From positions 1 to 64,000 of IMG/VR virus record IMGVR_UViG_3300006028_000010: DNA of 64,000 nt; one strand, written 5' to 3'. Every line of letters begins with the position of its first letter. The first letter of the stretch is position 1. The notes beneath the pieces were generated by a model. It did no database searches. It was not told the origin of the DNA and saw nothing but the letters and a program-made list of their open reading frames with translations. Made by a program: the position numbers and the translations under genes. Below, one piece after another: positions 49,418 through 58,502 of the stretch. The stretch is from a virus.

Positions 49418-50083
49418 TTACCAGTAATAGGACCGTCGCACAGCCTCCTGAACCAACACCCTCGGAGGAGGTGGCGGAGGTACAGGCGGAACAGCGAACG
49501 TCACCGCGAACCAAGTGCCAGACCCCCCACCGAACGCGCCGGGGTTTTCGCTTGCGGCGTTGAGCTGGCGCGTTCCTACAGCCACACTTAGACCAAGCCC
49601 GTTCAGGGGATTAACAAGCCCGGCATAGTTCGTTGGGAGAGTCGCGGCGGTTGACCCCGCATACGATTCAGCGGCTATCCATAACGTGTCGAGTTGGCCG
49701 TAGCTCGGCGTGTACGAGGGTGGGTCACCACTACCTGTACCACTAGTCGCGAAAGTACCGATCTGTGGTGCAGTGACAGCCGATGCGGTAGTAATCCGGA
49801 GCATCACCCAAGCCCACGAAACGGTAGTAGCCGCAGTTAATGACGGTGGCGAATCACCAGTCTGATAATACCGGTACCCAGACTCCAACTTATTGGCGGT
49901 GCCACCGTTGTTGTTGAGCTGTGTCCAACCGGTCCAGCCTGTCGTTTGCCCAGCAGAAGTACCCGCAGCGGCAATCAACAGCAACAAATCGCCTTGGGTT
50001 ACACCTGTGGGAAAAGTTATAGTGGTTATCGTTGCTGCGGTCGCTATACCGTTAGAGCTTGTGGCAACAGACGGAAACGCCAT
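49418..50083 (-). CDS. Tail fibre module protein (GDLLLL type)
   Basis: 221 residues. Single domain with FPTGVTQGDLLLLIAAAG, GWTGWTQLNNN, YRYYQTGD and GDPPSYTPSYGQLDTLWIA, then a Pro-run and QEAVRRSYYW. Close duplicate of the second half of 53766-55028. Probable adhesin or receptor-binding domain. Confidence 0.7.
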   Translation of the reverse strand: MAFPSVATSSNGIATAATITTITFPTGVTQGDLLLLIAAAGTSAGQTTGWTGWTQLNNNGGTANKLESGYRYYQTGDSPPSLTAATTVSWAWVMLRITTASAVTAPQIGTFATSGTGSGDPPSYTPSYGQLDTLWIAAESYAGSTAATLPTNYAGLVNPLNGLGLSVAVGTRQLNAASENPGAFGGGSGTWFAVTFAVPPVPPPPPPRVLVQEAVRRSYYW

Positions 50084-50149
50084 CTACATCACGCTTTGAT
50101 TAAAGCTGGAAAAACCCATCGGTGATGAGGCGTCTTCAGGAATAGGCAT
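50084..50149 (-). CDS. 21-residue micro-ORF
   Basis: Begins MPIPEDASSPMGF with a perfect AAAGGAGG site and ends directly at the ATG of 49418-50083. Its start resembles MAIAEDASTP of the tail protein at 61010, so it may be a remnant of a duplicated tail gene or a leader peptide. Confidence 0.4.
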   Translation of the reverse strand: MPIPEDASSPMGFSSFNQSVM

Positions 50150-50190
50150 GGGCCTCCTTTGGGTACCTCTGAAACGAGGGCGCCTCGCGT

Positions 50191-53181
50191 TTAGTGAGCA
50201 ATAAATGCGGGTGGGGTTAGTGTGGCGGTGGGTGCTCTGAGTGTCGCGAATTGTGGTCGGCTGGTGGCGTTGGGGATGAGCGCGGCGCTGGTGGCGTGTG
50301 GTGGCCACGGCGCGGGGTACAGCCAACGGGTGGTGTCCGCTGCGGCGGCGGTGTCCGCGGTGGTGGCGGTGATCAGGACCTGGGTGATCGCGGTAGCGGC
50401 GTCGGTGGTGGGCGCGGGGTCGCCAAGGAGTCGGGTGATGCGACGGCCGGTGACGGTGGTGGTGTCGGTGACCGCCGCGGTGTCCGTAGCGGTTCGGGTC
50501 TTGACTGGCGCCCCGACGGGGGTGTCGGCTGCGGGTGCGGTGTCCAGCGCCAGGGACCGGAGCTGGGTCAGCGCCTGGGTTTCCGCGTCTAGGGCGAGAG
50601 CTGTGCCGGTGACCGGTCGGGCTGTGCTAACCCGGCGGGTCAACGCGTCGGCGGCGGGTGCGGTGTCGGTGGTCGCCCGGGGTTGGGCCGCTGCCCTAGT
50701 GACGACCCCGGTTGCTGGTGCGGTGTCGGTGGGGGCGCTGGACTGGGTGCCCGCGGTTGCGGGCGTGTCCACCGCGGTCGCGGTGTCCCCTCGGTTGCGG
50801 GTCAGGGTCAGCCCGCCGCGGAGTGCGGCGTCCGCGGCGGGCGCTGTGTCGGTCGTGACCGCAGACGCGCCCCGAACTGGGGTGGTCGTGTCGTTGACGG
50901 TGGCGGCGTCGGTTGCGGTGCGGGTGAATAGCTGAGCTGTTCGGGTGGTGAGGGCGGTGGCGGTGGCGGGGTCTGGGGTGCTGCGGACGCTGGTCGTGGC
51001 CCGGGTGGTGGTGTCGGTCCCGGCGGCAGCGTCGGTTGCGGCGCTGATCCGCGTCGTGGCTCGGGTGGCGGCGTCGCCGGCAGTAGCGGTGTCCGCGGTG
51101 GCCCGGGGCGTGGTGGCCAGGACCCGGGTGGTGGTGTCCGCTGCGGTCGCCGTATCGGTGGGCGCGGCACTCGCGACGTGACCTGAAGAAGCAGCGTCCC
51201 CCGCCGTCGCGACGTCGCCCGTGCTGCGCCCTAGGGCCACCGTGGCGCGCTGGGTTACGTCGGCGGGTAGGGCAGTGTCGGTGGCTGCCCGCGTCGCAGT
51301 GCGGGCTCGCGTGGGCAGGTCAGTGACGGTGGTTGCGTCCGCCGCGGCCCGGGTCCGGGTGGTGCCACCACGGGTGGCGGTGTCCGATGCGGTGGCAGCG
51401 TCCGCGGTGCCCCTGGCCCCCGCACCCGCGGCCCGACTCGTGGCGTCGAATGCCCCCGCGGTGTTGTCGGTAACCAGTCGGGTCTCGATCGGCGAGCGGG
51501 TTGCGGCGTCGGTGGCGGGTGCGGGGTCGCCACCGATCCGCGTGGAGGTTCTACCCCGAACAGCTACGTCAACAGCGGAAGACGACGCGTCGGTAACCAC
51601 CCGGAGCTGCGCCGACACCCGGCTACCCGCATCGGTAACCGGTGCGAGATCACCGACCGCGCGGGCGCGGACCGATATCGGGCCGGCCACGTCGGCGCTG
51701 TGCGCGGTGTCGCTGATCGGCCGTGCCGCGATACCAGTACGAGAAGCTGCATCAGCGGCCGGTGCGATGTCGGCAGCGGCGCGGGGGTTTGTTTCAGCAC
51801 CCCGAATGGCGGTGTCAGTAGCGGGCGCGGTGTCCGCGGTGGCGGTGCGCGTGGCGTGCCCAACGCTCACCGCATCAGCTGCGGTCGCGGTGTCTGTGCC
51901 GCCGCGGCCCAACCCGAGAGCGCTCCGTCCGGTACTGTCCGACGCCGACGCAAGGTTGGTACCGGCGCGACTGAAGGCGCTAACACCGCGGGCGGACACC
52001 TCGCCGGCGTTGGCGGTGTCGCTGGCCGCACCCGTAAGGCTTTGACCTGCGCGAACGGCCGCATCGGTCGCAGCAGCGGTGTCCGTAACGGCGCCGCGGG
52101 TGAGAACCAACCCGGCCCGGGTGACGGCATCCGCCACCGGGGCGGAATCAACGAGGCCGCGGGTTTTCCCGCTCGCGTCGCGAACAACCGCATCGGCTGC
52201 TGCGCTGGTGTCAACTGTTGACCGCGCCAGTAACAGCGTCGCCCTGACCGGGGTGTCCGCGGCGGGTGCGGAATCCGCGGTGCTACGGGTGATGCTTTGC
52301 GCTGACCGCGCGACACCATCAGACGCGGACGCTAGATCACCAACGGTTCGCGCTTTGGTTAACGCGCTGCCCGTGGCAACGTCGCTAGCCGAGCTCGTGT
52401 CACCTAATGCCCGGGCGAACAGCTGAGATGGGCGGGTAACAATGTCCGCGGCGGGGCTAGCGTCCGCTCTAGCCCGAGCCGTGGTGATAGTTCGGGCGCA
52501 GCTATCACTAGCGCTGGCCGAGTCGCCCAGCGTGCGTGACCAAGCCGCTGCGCCACGAGAAGTGCTATCAGTGGCCGCTGCCGCGTCGGCGGCGCCGCGA
52601 ATGAACACCTGGCCAGCGCGCGAGCTTACGTCCGTGGCGGCAGCAGCGTCGGCGACGGCCCGGGAATGGGGCGCCGTCCGGCTGGTGCCATCGACCGCGG
52701 GGGACGTGTCGGTGGCACCACGAACCCACGCCGACCCGGATTTGGCCGCCGCGTCCGCGGCTGACGAGGTGTCCGTGGTGGCCCGCGACTGCACAGCAGC
52801 ACGGGTCACGGAATCCGTGGCGCCGCCGCCGGAATCAGAAACAGCGCGTGTTTTCAGCGCCGCGCTGCTTACTGTCGCGTCCACTATGGGAGCCGTGTCC
52901 GCGGCGGCGCGGATCAGGGCTTGCGCGGTTTTCGACGAGGTGTCCGTGGCCGCAGCGGTGTCGGCGGCCACCCGGGTTTTGATTGCTGCGCTGGTGGTGA
53001 CCGCATCGACCGCGCCCGCGGTGTCCACGGCGCCCCGGGTGGGGACAAAAGCGGCCCGAGGGGCCGCGTCAGTCGCCGCAGCGGTGTCCGCCGCAGCGCG
53101 CGTTAAAGCAGCCGACCCCGCCCCGGGAATCGGCCGAATCCAGCGAACCCGATCGGGGAAACCGCGCCCAAGCCTGGCCAT
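50191..53181 (-). CDS. Giant 20-residue-repeat virion protein 2
   Basis: 996 residues. After a short basic N-terminus (LGRGFPDRVRWIRP) come about 45 degenerate repeats near 20 residues long, pattern R-x-x-D-[TSA]-A-x-A-x-D-[AT]-x-x-R. C-terminus WLYPAPWPPHATSA, then RPQFATLRAPTATLTPP, which also ends 55038-55688. Paralogue of 43866-46310. Likely a long fibre shaft; regular Asp spacing may bind cations. Confidence 0.7.
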   Translation of the reverse strand: MARLGRGFPDRVRWIRPIPGAGSAALTRAAADTAAATDAAPRAAFVPTRGAVDTAGAVDAVTTSAAIKTRVAADTAAATDTSSKTAQALIRAAADTAPIVDATVSSAALKTRAVSDSGGGATDSVTRAAVQSRATTDTSSAADAAAKSGSAWVRGATDTSPAVDGTSRTAPHSRAVADAAAATDVSSRAGQVFIRGAADAAAATDSTSRGAAAWSRTLGDSASASDSCARTITTARARADASPAADIVTRPSQLFARALGDTSSASDVATGSALTKARTVGDLASASDGVARSAQSITRSTADSAPAADTPVRATLLLARSTVDTSAAADAVVRDASGKTRGLVDSAPVADAVTRAGLVLTRGAVTDTAAATDAAVRAGQSLTGAASDTANAGEVSARGVSAFSRAGTNLASASDSTGRSALGLGRGGTDTATAADAVSVGHATRTATADTAPATDTAIRGAETNPRAAADIAPAADAASRTGIAARPISDTAHSADVAGPISVRARAVGDLAPVTDAGSRVSAQLRVVTDASSSAVDVAVRGRTSTRIGGDPAPATDAATRSPIETRLVTDNTAGAFDATSRAAGAGARGTADAATASDTATRGGTTRTRAAADATTVTDLPTRARTATRAATDTALPADVTQRATVALGRSTGDVATAGDAASSGHVASAAPTDTATAADTTTRVLATTPRATADTATAGDAATRATTRISAATDAAAGTDTTTRATTSVRSTPDPATATALTTRTAQLFTRTATDAATVNDTTTPVRGASAVTTDTAPAADAALRGGLTLTRNRGDTATAVDTPATAGTQSSAPTDTAPATGVVTRAAAQPRATTDTAPAADALTRRVSTARPVTGTALALDAETQALTQLRSLALDTAPAADTPVGAPVKTRTATDTAAVTDTTTVTGRRITRLLGDPAPTTDAATAITQVLITATTADTAAAADTTRWLYPAPWPPHATSAALIPNATSRPQFATLRAPTATLTPPAFIAH

Positions 53182-53263
53182 CGCGACAGCCCCCCACCGA
53201 GCGGCTCAATACGTTATTGCCCGGCGGGGGATGCCCTCAAGAAACGGGCCGCTACAGAATGGG

Positions 53264-53749
53264 CTATTCAGTCCACGCGAGGCAGGCTGTGCACGCCACT
53301 ATAGCCGGGGCCACGCATTGAATACCGATACCGCTGCCAGCCACCGCGGGGGTCACCACCTCTAAACCGAGGGGTATTTGGTAAACCATTCCCGAGGTGG
53401 GGGAGATGTACCAGCTGCGAAGCATGACACCCACGGTGGGTGCTGTTGTTGCATACACCCCCGGGCTTGCCGTGGTGGGCATATACGCGGTGCATAAACT
53501 GGCCGGGGAGTTGGTGTCGGTCGGCGTTGGCGCCTGGGTGATCGTGCCGCCCCCCACCGGAACCACCGTGGTCCGCACCACCCGAACAATTACCGGTACC
53601 GCCGTCGCGCTGGTGCCGTTGAACGTCACCGACAGCTCATTCAGGCCCATGCGCCGGGTGGTGCCAGTGGGGGTAACATCCAGCACCACCAAGGCAGTCG
53701 CCGCGCCCAGGTTAATACCTTCCGATATGGCAACATACTGGTCGGCCAC
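53264..53749 (-). CDS. Virion protein, small beta domain
   Basis: 161 residues from a GTG. Beta-rich (LNELSVTFNGTSATAVPVIV), C-terminus IVACTACLAWTE. Between two fibre genes; similar layout to 48280-48780. Confidence 0.6.
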   Translation of the reverse strand: MADQYVAISEGINLGAATALVVLDVTPTGTTRRMGLNELSVTFNGTSATAVPVIVRVVRTTVVPVGGGTITQAPTPTDTNSPASLCTAYMPTTASPGVYATTAPTVGVMLRSWYISPTSGMVYQIPLGLEVVTPAVAGSGIGIQCVAPAIVACTACLAWTE

Positions 53750-53765
53750 AGCACCCTCTTATTCG

Positions 53766-55028
53766 CTAAAAGTTCGCGGCGCGTGCCACGGCCTGGGAGA
53801 CAATCCGAAGTCTGATGGGAACACCACCTGACACCGGGGGTACGGCGAACGTCACCGCGAACCAGGTGCCAGAACCCCCACCGAACGCGCCGGGGTTTTC
53901 GCTCGCGGCATTGAGTTGGCGGGTTGCTATAGCCACGCTTAGACCAAGCCCGTTTATGGGATTAACAAGCCCGGCATAGCTCGTTGGGACGGTAGCCGCG
54001 GTTGACCCCGCATACGACTCCGCCGCTATCCATAGCGTGTCAAGCTGACCGTAACCCGGCGTATACGACGGTGGGTCACCACTACCTGTACCACTAGTCG
54101 CGAAAGTACCAATCTGCGGCGCCGTGGAGGCCGATGCGGCAGTGATCCGAAGCATTAACCAAGCCCAAGAGACAGTAGTGGCCGCGGTTAACGTCGGAGC
54201 GGTATCACCGGTTTGGTAATACCGGTACCCGGATTCCAGTTTGTTAGCAGTACCACCATTGTTGTTCAGCTGAGTCCAACCGGTCCAGCCTGTCGTTTGC
54301 CCAGCAGAAGTACCCGCGGCGGCGATTAACAGTAATAGATCCCCCTGCGTTACACCCGCAGGGAAGGTGGTGGTTACTGATGCCGCGGTTGTTGTGCTAT
54401 TAGAGTTACTAGCAACGGTCGGAAACGCCCCGGGTGGGACGGCTATCGTTGCGGCATACCAGGTGCCACTGAAACCGGCAAAAGCGCCGGGGTCTTCCGT
54501 GGCGGTCGTGAGTTGCCGCGTTCCTATCCCCACGGTCGGCCCGACCGCCGCGGAAGACTGGACCAATCCCGTGTAGTTGGCGGGCGCGGCACTCGGAATC
54601 GCGTTACCGGTAGCTGACGCTATGGCTATCCATAACGTGGCGGCGCTTCCGTAGCTCGCGGTATACGACGGCGGGTCAGGCTGACCGCTCGCGGAGGTCG
54701 AGAATGTGCCCACCTCGGGCGCGGCGGTAGCACTTCCTCCGGTGATTCGTAGCATTAGCCACGCCCACCCCGTGGACGGTCCACCAATGGTTGGTGCGGT
54801 ATCCCCGGCCTGATACCGGCGATAAGCAATCTCCGCTTTTCCACCGAGCGTGGTGTTCACGAGCTTGGTCCATCCGGTCCACCCGGTGGTGGTTCCCGGT
54901 GCCGCACCCGTCGCGATCACTAGGAGCAGTAAATCCCCAGCGGTGACACCCGTGGGAAATGTTGTCACCGCTGAGGTACCGGAGGTGACCGTGTTACTTG
55001 AACTGGTGGCAACAGTGGCGAAACTCAC
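53766..55028 (-). CDS. Tail fibre protein with two GDLLLL modules
   Basis: 420 residues from a GTG. Two tandem modules of about 195 residues; the second is nearly the same as 49418-50083 at protein and DNA level. C-terminus RIVSQAVARAANF resembles the QEAVRRSYYW tail of that protein. Likely receptor-binding or adhesin component. Confidence 0.7.
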   Translation of the reverse strand: MSFATVATSSSNTVTSGTSAVTTFPTGVTAGDLLLLVIATGAAPGTTTGWTGWTKLVNTTLGGKAEIAYRRYQAGDTAPTIGGPSTGWAWLMLRITGGSATAAPEVGTFSTSASGQPDPPSYTASYGSAATLWIAIASATGNAIPSAAPANYTGLVQSSAAVGPTVGIGTRQLTTATEDPGAFAGFSGTWYAATIAVPPGAFPTVASNSNSTTTAASVTTTFPAGVTQGDLLLLIAAAGTSAGQTTGWTGWTQLNNNGGTANKLESGYRYYQTGDTAPTLTAATTVSWAWLMLRITAASASTAPQIGTFATSGTGSGDPPSYTPGYGQLDTLWIAAESYAGSTAATVPTSYAGLVNPINGLGLSVAIATRQLNAASENPGAFGGGSGTWFAVTFAVPPVSGGVPIRLRIVSQAVARAANF

Positions 55029-55037
55029 ACGCCGTCC

Positions 55038-55688
55038 TTACATACTGACTGTTTCAGTAACGGTCAAAGCGTCGCCGGTGGCCGTCAACGTGGCGGTGGG
55101 TGAAATAAGCGTCAAAAACTGCGGACGACCAGTCGCGCCGGACAGGGTATTAAAAATACCCATCTTTCCAATAGTGCGCGCCCCAAAAGTCTGGTCAGTA
55201 CCCGTGTACGTAAAAGTCGCCGCCAGCGAATAAGAGGCCACCGTGGTGGTGTGCGCGTAGGTGGCGAGTTTCCGTAAACAACCCGAGCTGGCCGCAGTAA
55301 TTTCCGAAGTAAGGGTCGAGTCCGTGGCCAAGACGGTGGCCGTGTCAGTGCTGATCGCCATATACCAGTAGGGCGCCTGGCCAGGCACAATCATGAACAC
55401 GGTGGTCGCGGTCGGCGTTGTCGCCGGGCCGGAACCGGGGGTGCCCAACGCATACCACTGATCCACCGTCAACTGAGACGTAGTATTCGCTGTGATAACC
55501 CCGTACGCCGCTGCTGCGGAAACGGTGACCACAATGTGCCCAATGTAGGCACTGGCCACGAACGGTGTGCCGGTGGCTGTTAATGTGGTGGCCGTGCTGG
55601 CGGTGGCTGTGCCAGTATACCCAGCAAGATCACCACCCATCGAGGCGGCTTGGGCGTCAGTCCCGCTATTGATCCGGATCTTGAACAC
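55038..55688 (-). CDS. Tail fibre-like protein
   Basis: 216 residues from a GTG with AGAAGAAG upstream. Thr/Ala-rich beta sequence; start FKIRINSGTDAQAASMGGDL and C-terminus RPQFLTLISPTATLTATGD shared with the repeat protein at 50191. Probable fibre component. Confidence 0.65.
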   Translation of the reverse strand: MFKIRINSGTDAQAASMGGDLAGYTGTATASTATTLTATGTPFVASAYIGHIVVTVSAAAAYGVITANTTSQLTVDQWYALGTPGSGPATTPTATTVFMIVPGQAPYWYMAISTDTATVLATDSTLTSEITAASSGCLRKLATYAHTTTVASYSLAATFTYTGTDQTFGARTIGKMGIFNTLSGATGRPQFLTLISPTATLTATGDALTVTETVSM

Positions 55689-55764
55689 CTTCTTCTATTT
55701 AGGGCACGAAAAAGCCCCGGACGATGATCCAATCCTGGGCGGTTCGCGCGGGAGTGACTTAAAG

Positions 55765-55784
55765 CCACCCAACGTTTAGGGTGG
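55765..55784 (-). terminator. Terminator candidate in the tail operon
   Basis: On the minus strand CCACCC / GGGTGG stem with an 8-base loop followed by CTTTAA. Lies in the 137-base gap between 55826-56116 and 55038-55688. Confidence 0.45.
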
Positions 55785-55825
55785 GTCGGAGGCAGCGACT
55801 AGGTAGCCAATTGCTGCCATAAGCC

Positions 55826-56116
55826 TTATTCGGTGAGTTCGCGGGCGTCGTCGGGTGCTTTATCTAAATCGGGTTCGCCGGCTGGGCAGTCGAAATGCCG
55901 GGCGAGCGCGGCTTCGAGTTCGGGGTCGTCGGACGCGACCCACGCGGGGGGTTCAGCGGCGAGCCGGGACCACAACCCGTCCCGGTGGGTGATGTTCCGC
56001 ATCCGGTCCTCGTGGGGGTCCGTGTCGGGGATGTGGATGGTGGTGATCTGCTGACCGGGTACGGTGTTGCCGTCCGGGTCGAGCGCGGCGTGGTTACCGA
56101 GGCGGACAGTGGGCAT
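55826..56116 (-). CDS. Hypothetical phage protein
   Basis: 96 residues starting MPTVRLGNHAALDPDG, with acidic C-terminus. Looks like the small proteins that follow tail genes in actinophages. No function known. Confidence 0.6.
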   Translation of the reverse strand: MPTVRLGNHAALDPDGNTVPGQQITTIHIPDTDPHEDRMRNITHRDGLWSRLAAEPPAWVASDDPELEAALARHFDCPAGEPDLDKAPDDARELTE

Positions 56117-56128
56117 AACACAACTCCT

Positions 56129-56482
56129 TTAGTGATGCGTTTCCTCGCGGTGCCGGCCGGTGGGTTCGTTGGGGGACAGTTGGTGTTTGAGCCGCAGGTC
56201 GAGGAGGCTGCTGCCCAGCCAGAGGCATTGGGTGAACCCGAAACACAGGAACGCGGCGACCCCGGCGACGGCTGGGGTGACGAGCAGCGCACCAGTTCCG
56301 AGGAGCACGTAGAGGGCGGCGGCGAACACGCGGCAGGCCACGGTGCGGACCAACCCGCGGCGCCGCACATCACCTGCCGTTTTGTTGCGTCGGATGCGGA
56401 TGAGGGTCACGGTTTGCGCGGTCAACGCGACCGTGCTGATGACGAGGAAGGCGCCGGGTGCTGCGTCGAGGGCGAAACTCAT
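56129..56482 (-). CDS. Three-helix membrane protein
   Basis: 117 residues with hydrophobic helices around residues 10-27, 50-70 and 72-92, and a polar His/Glu-rich tail. Clustered with two other membrane genes; could be a second holin or an envelope protein. Confidence 0.6.
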   Translation of the reverse strand: MSFALDAAPGAFLVISTVALTAQTVTLIRIRRNKTAGDVRRRGLVRTVACRVFAAALYVLLGTGALLVTPAVAGVAAFLCFGFTQCLWLGSSLLDLRLKHQLSPNEPTGRHREETHH

Positions 56483-56512
56483 CGGTCGGGGCCCCGCCTT
56501 CAGGCGTGGGGT

Positions 56513-56965
56513 TTATGACCGCGGGGCCTCGTCTTCGATGAGTTCCCCACCTTCGGTCATCGCGTCTTCGGCTGCCTGGGAGGCTTCGGCGTTCATCCGC
56601 ATCCGGTTGGTGACCCGCAGTTCCTCGATTTGGCGGTGCGCGATGTCCAGGTCGGTGTGGAGTGTGGCGATGATCGCGGCCATGCGGGAGTTCTCGTCGT
56701 GCGCCCTGGTCAATTGTTCGGTGAACCGGGTGCGGTCCGTGCTGGCATCGCTTTCCGCTTTTTCGAGTCTCGTGTCGAGGGCTTTCACTTGCTCTTGAAG
56801 CATGGTCACCAGCGCCGCCGCGGCGGTGATTTGGGTGGCGTCGGAGGTGGTGTTGTTCATCCGCAGTTGGGATTTGCGGGTGAACAAGAAAATGAACAGG
56901 GGCACGGAGGCTGCGAATATGGCCACCATGGAGGTGGTGAGCGCACTGGGCAGGTCGACGGTCAC
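56513..56965 (-). CDS. Membrane-anchored coiled-coil protein
   Basis: 150 residues: N-terminal helix (MVAIFAASVPLFIFLFT), then a long coiled coil (EQVKALDTRLEKAESDAST onward) and acidic tail. Resembles spanin- or holin-partner layouts, but no lysis function is shown. Confidence 0.6.
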   Translation of the reverse strand: MTVDLPSALTTSMVAIFAASVPLFIFLFTRKSQLRMNNTTSDATQITAAAALVTMLQEQVKALDTRLEKAESDASTDRTRFTEQLTRAHDENSRMAAIIATLHTDLDIAHRQIEELRVTNRMRMNAEASQAAEDAMTEGGELIEDEAPRS

Positions 56966-57402
56966 GAACCGTGGGGGTCGAGCCGGTCACGGTCACGGCC
57001 GTCGGTGACCTGAATGTGGACACGCCCCAACAAGGAAGCGATGACACAAACATGCCCAGCGGCGGCGAGTAAACCCAACATCCCCAACCCGAGCAGGTCA
57101 CCGACAACATAAATTCCGCTGCCTAGGGTGATGAGCACTAGCCCGACAACCTCGTAGAGAGGGTCGTTACGCCAAATCCCCCACAGTTTGGTCACGCTAC
57201 CAACGGTCCACGCCGCCCCCAGGATACGAACGTCGGCGCCGCCGCCCACGTTGGTGAACGCGCGAGAAACGTCCTCACCGAGGATCATGGCGATGATTCC
57301 GATGGGGCCCAGGATGATGGGGGTGGTTAACCCGGCTTGGTGGTCAACCCAGGCGCGGATGAAACGCGGCACCCAGCCCCGGATCCTGCCGCCGGTGCTC
57401 AA
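56962..57402 (-). CDS. Four-helix membrane protein
   Basis: 146 residues from TTG 57402 (TTGA overlap, GGGGAA site); ATG 57420 is an alternative. Several hydrophobic helices (PIILGPIGIIAMILG, VVGLVLITLGSGIYVVGDLL, LGLLAAAGHVCVIASLLG). Function unknown. Confidence 0.6.
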   Translation of the reverse strand: MSTGGRIRGWVPRFIRAWVDHQAGLTTPIILGPIGIIAMILGEDVSRAFTNVGGGADVRILGAAWTVGSVTKLWGIWRNDPLYEVVGLVLITLGSGIYVVGDLLGLGMLGLLAAAGHVCVIASLLGRVHIQVTDGRDRDRLDPHGS

Positions 57403-58487
57403 AGGGTGTTCCCCGCGCATTGGTGCCCGTTGTGGCTGGTCACTAATTTGTCAACGACCTCAGTTAAGGAGTCCACTCTGGCTTGTTCGATCCCTAACGC
57501 TGTCCACAACACGCGGACCATTCCCGCGGTTTGGTCCGCACCTGACGGCTGCCGGGTAGTGCGGTTACCGTCTTTGTTGGCTATCGGGGAGTAGGTGCGG
57601 TAGGGGCCGAACCCGGATACTGTGACTTCGGATCGGCGGGGTTCAACCAACAGGGCGGGAAGGTCTTTGCGTACGGCTTTGACGAGCCACCACACGTCGA
57701 TGTTTCCGGGACCGTCAGCGAAAATACGGAAACGACCCCCGGTGGGGTAGGTGGCGGAGAGGACGGGGGTGTCGATCACGTCTCGTACCGTGCGATCGGG
57801 TGGGGCTGTCGCGGTGAGATGCACCGACCGGTTCCCGGTTTCGGTGAGGGATTCGAAATAGGGGGGCAGCGCAACATCTACGAAACCGCCGGTGAGGGTC
57901 GCGGCACCCCAGTATTCAACCCCGTTATGCGGCGCCTCGGTGCAGGCGTGCACCAGCCAACGCTGCGAATCGGTGGGGTGGTCAACAACAAACCCTTTAG
58001 GACCGGCGGGTCCAACGGGGCCCACAGGACCAACAGGACCCTGCACCTGGGGGAACACATTCCCGAAGTGGTTTCCGTGACTATCCCCGAAGATGACCCC
58101 GTCTACCACATCGCCGTGATGGATACCCACAGTGTGACCATTGAAATAATACCAATCACCGGTTACTCCGACATCACCGTGGTGGGTGCCGAAGGTGGCC
58201 CCGTTCACATTATTTGCGGTGACGGAGTCCGCTTGCACGGCCCGATAGTTCGAGCCGGACTCGTCCATAACATGCAGCGTGCCTTCACGCATATTGAGGG
58301 CGACGTCGTGGCCTTGCGCGGCGAGTAGCGGGGTCGCCGATGTGGGATCGAGCGCGAGAATGTTCCCCGACGGGTCACGCAGCGCTGGCTGCCCGTGACT
58401 CACCGCCCGCGACAAATCCGCCTGGTTCTGCGCGAGCCGCTTGATGTGGTCCAGTGTGGACGTGTCAATTTCGGGGTGCGCGCCCAT
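57399..58487 (-). CDS. Minor tail protein with collagen-like segment
   Basis: 362 residues, GAAGGGA site. Central VTANNVNGATFGTHHGDV beta-helix-like repeats, a short collagen-like run (GPVGPVGPVGPAGPKG), and a globular C-terminal domain (FRIFADGPGNIDVWWLVKAV). Fits a trimeric minor tail or receptor-binding protein. Confidence 0.75.
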   Translation of the reverse strand: MGAHPEIDTSTLDHIKRLAQNQADLSRAVSHGQPALRDPSGNILALDPTSATPLLAAQGHDVALNMREGTLHVMDESGSNYRAVQADSVTANNVNGATFGTHHGDVGVTGDWYYFNGHTVGIHHGDVVDGVIFGDSHGNHFGNVFPQVQGPVGPVGPVGPAGPKGFVVDHPTDSQRWLVHACTEAPHNGVEYWGAATLTGGFVDVALPPYFESLTETGNRSVHLTATAPPDRTVRDVIDTPVLSATYPTGGRFRIFADGPGNIDVWWLVKAVRKDLPALLVEPRRSEVTVSGFGPYRTYSPIANKDGNRTTRQPSGADQTAGMVRVLWTALGIEQARVDSLTEVVDKLVTSHNGHQCAGNTL

Positions 58488-58502
58488 AGGTTCCCTTCTC
58501 CC

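Noticed and set aside
50222-53365. Long plus-strand open frames opposite the 996-residue repeat protein
   Set aside because: They mirror the repetitive codon pattern of the minus-strand gene and give Ala/Val/Ser/Arg-rich low-complexity products with no ribosome sites.
43866-55028. Diversity-generating retroelement
   Set aside because: Repeated fibre modules exist, but there is no reverse transcriptase gene and differences between copies are not confined to adenine positions.
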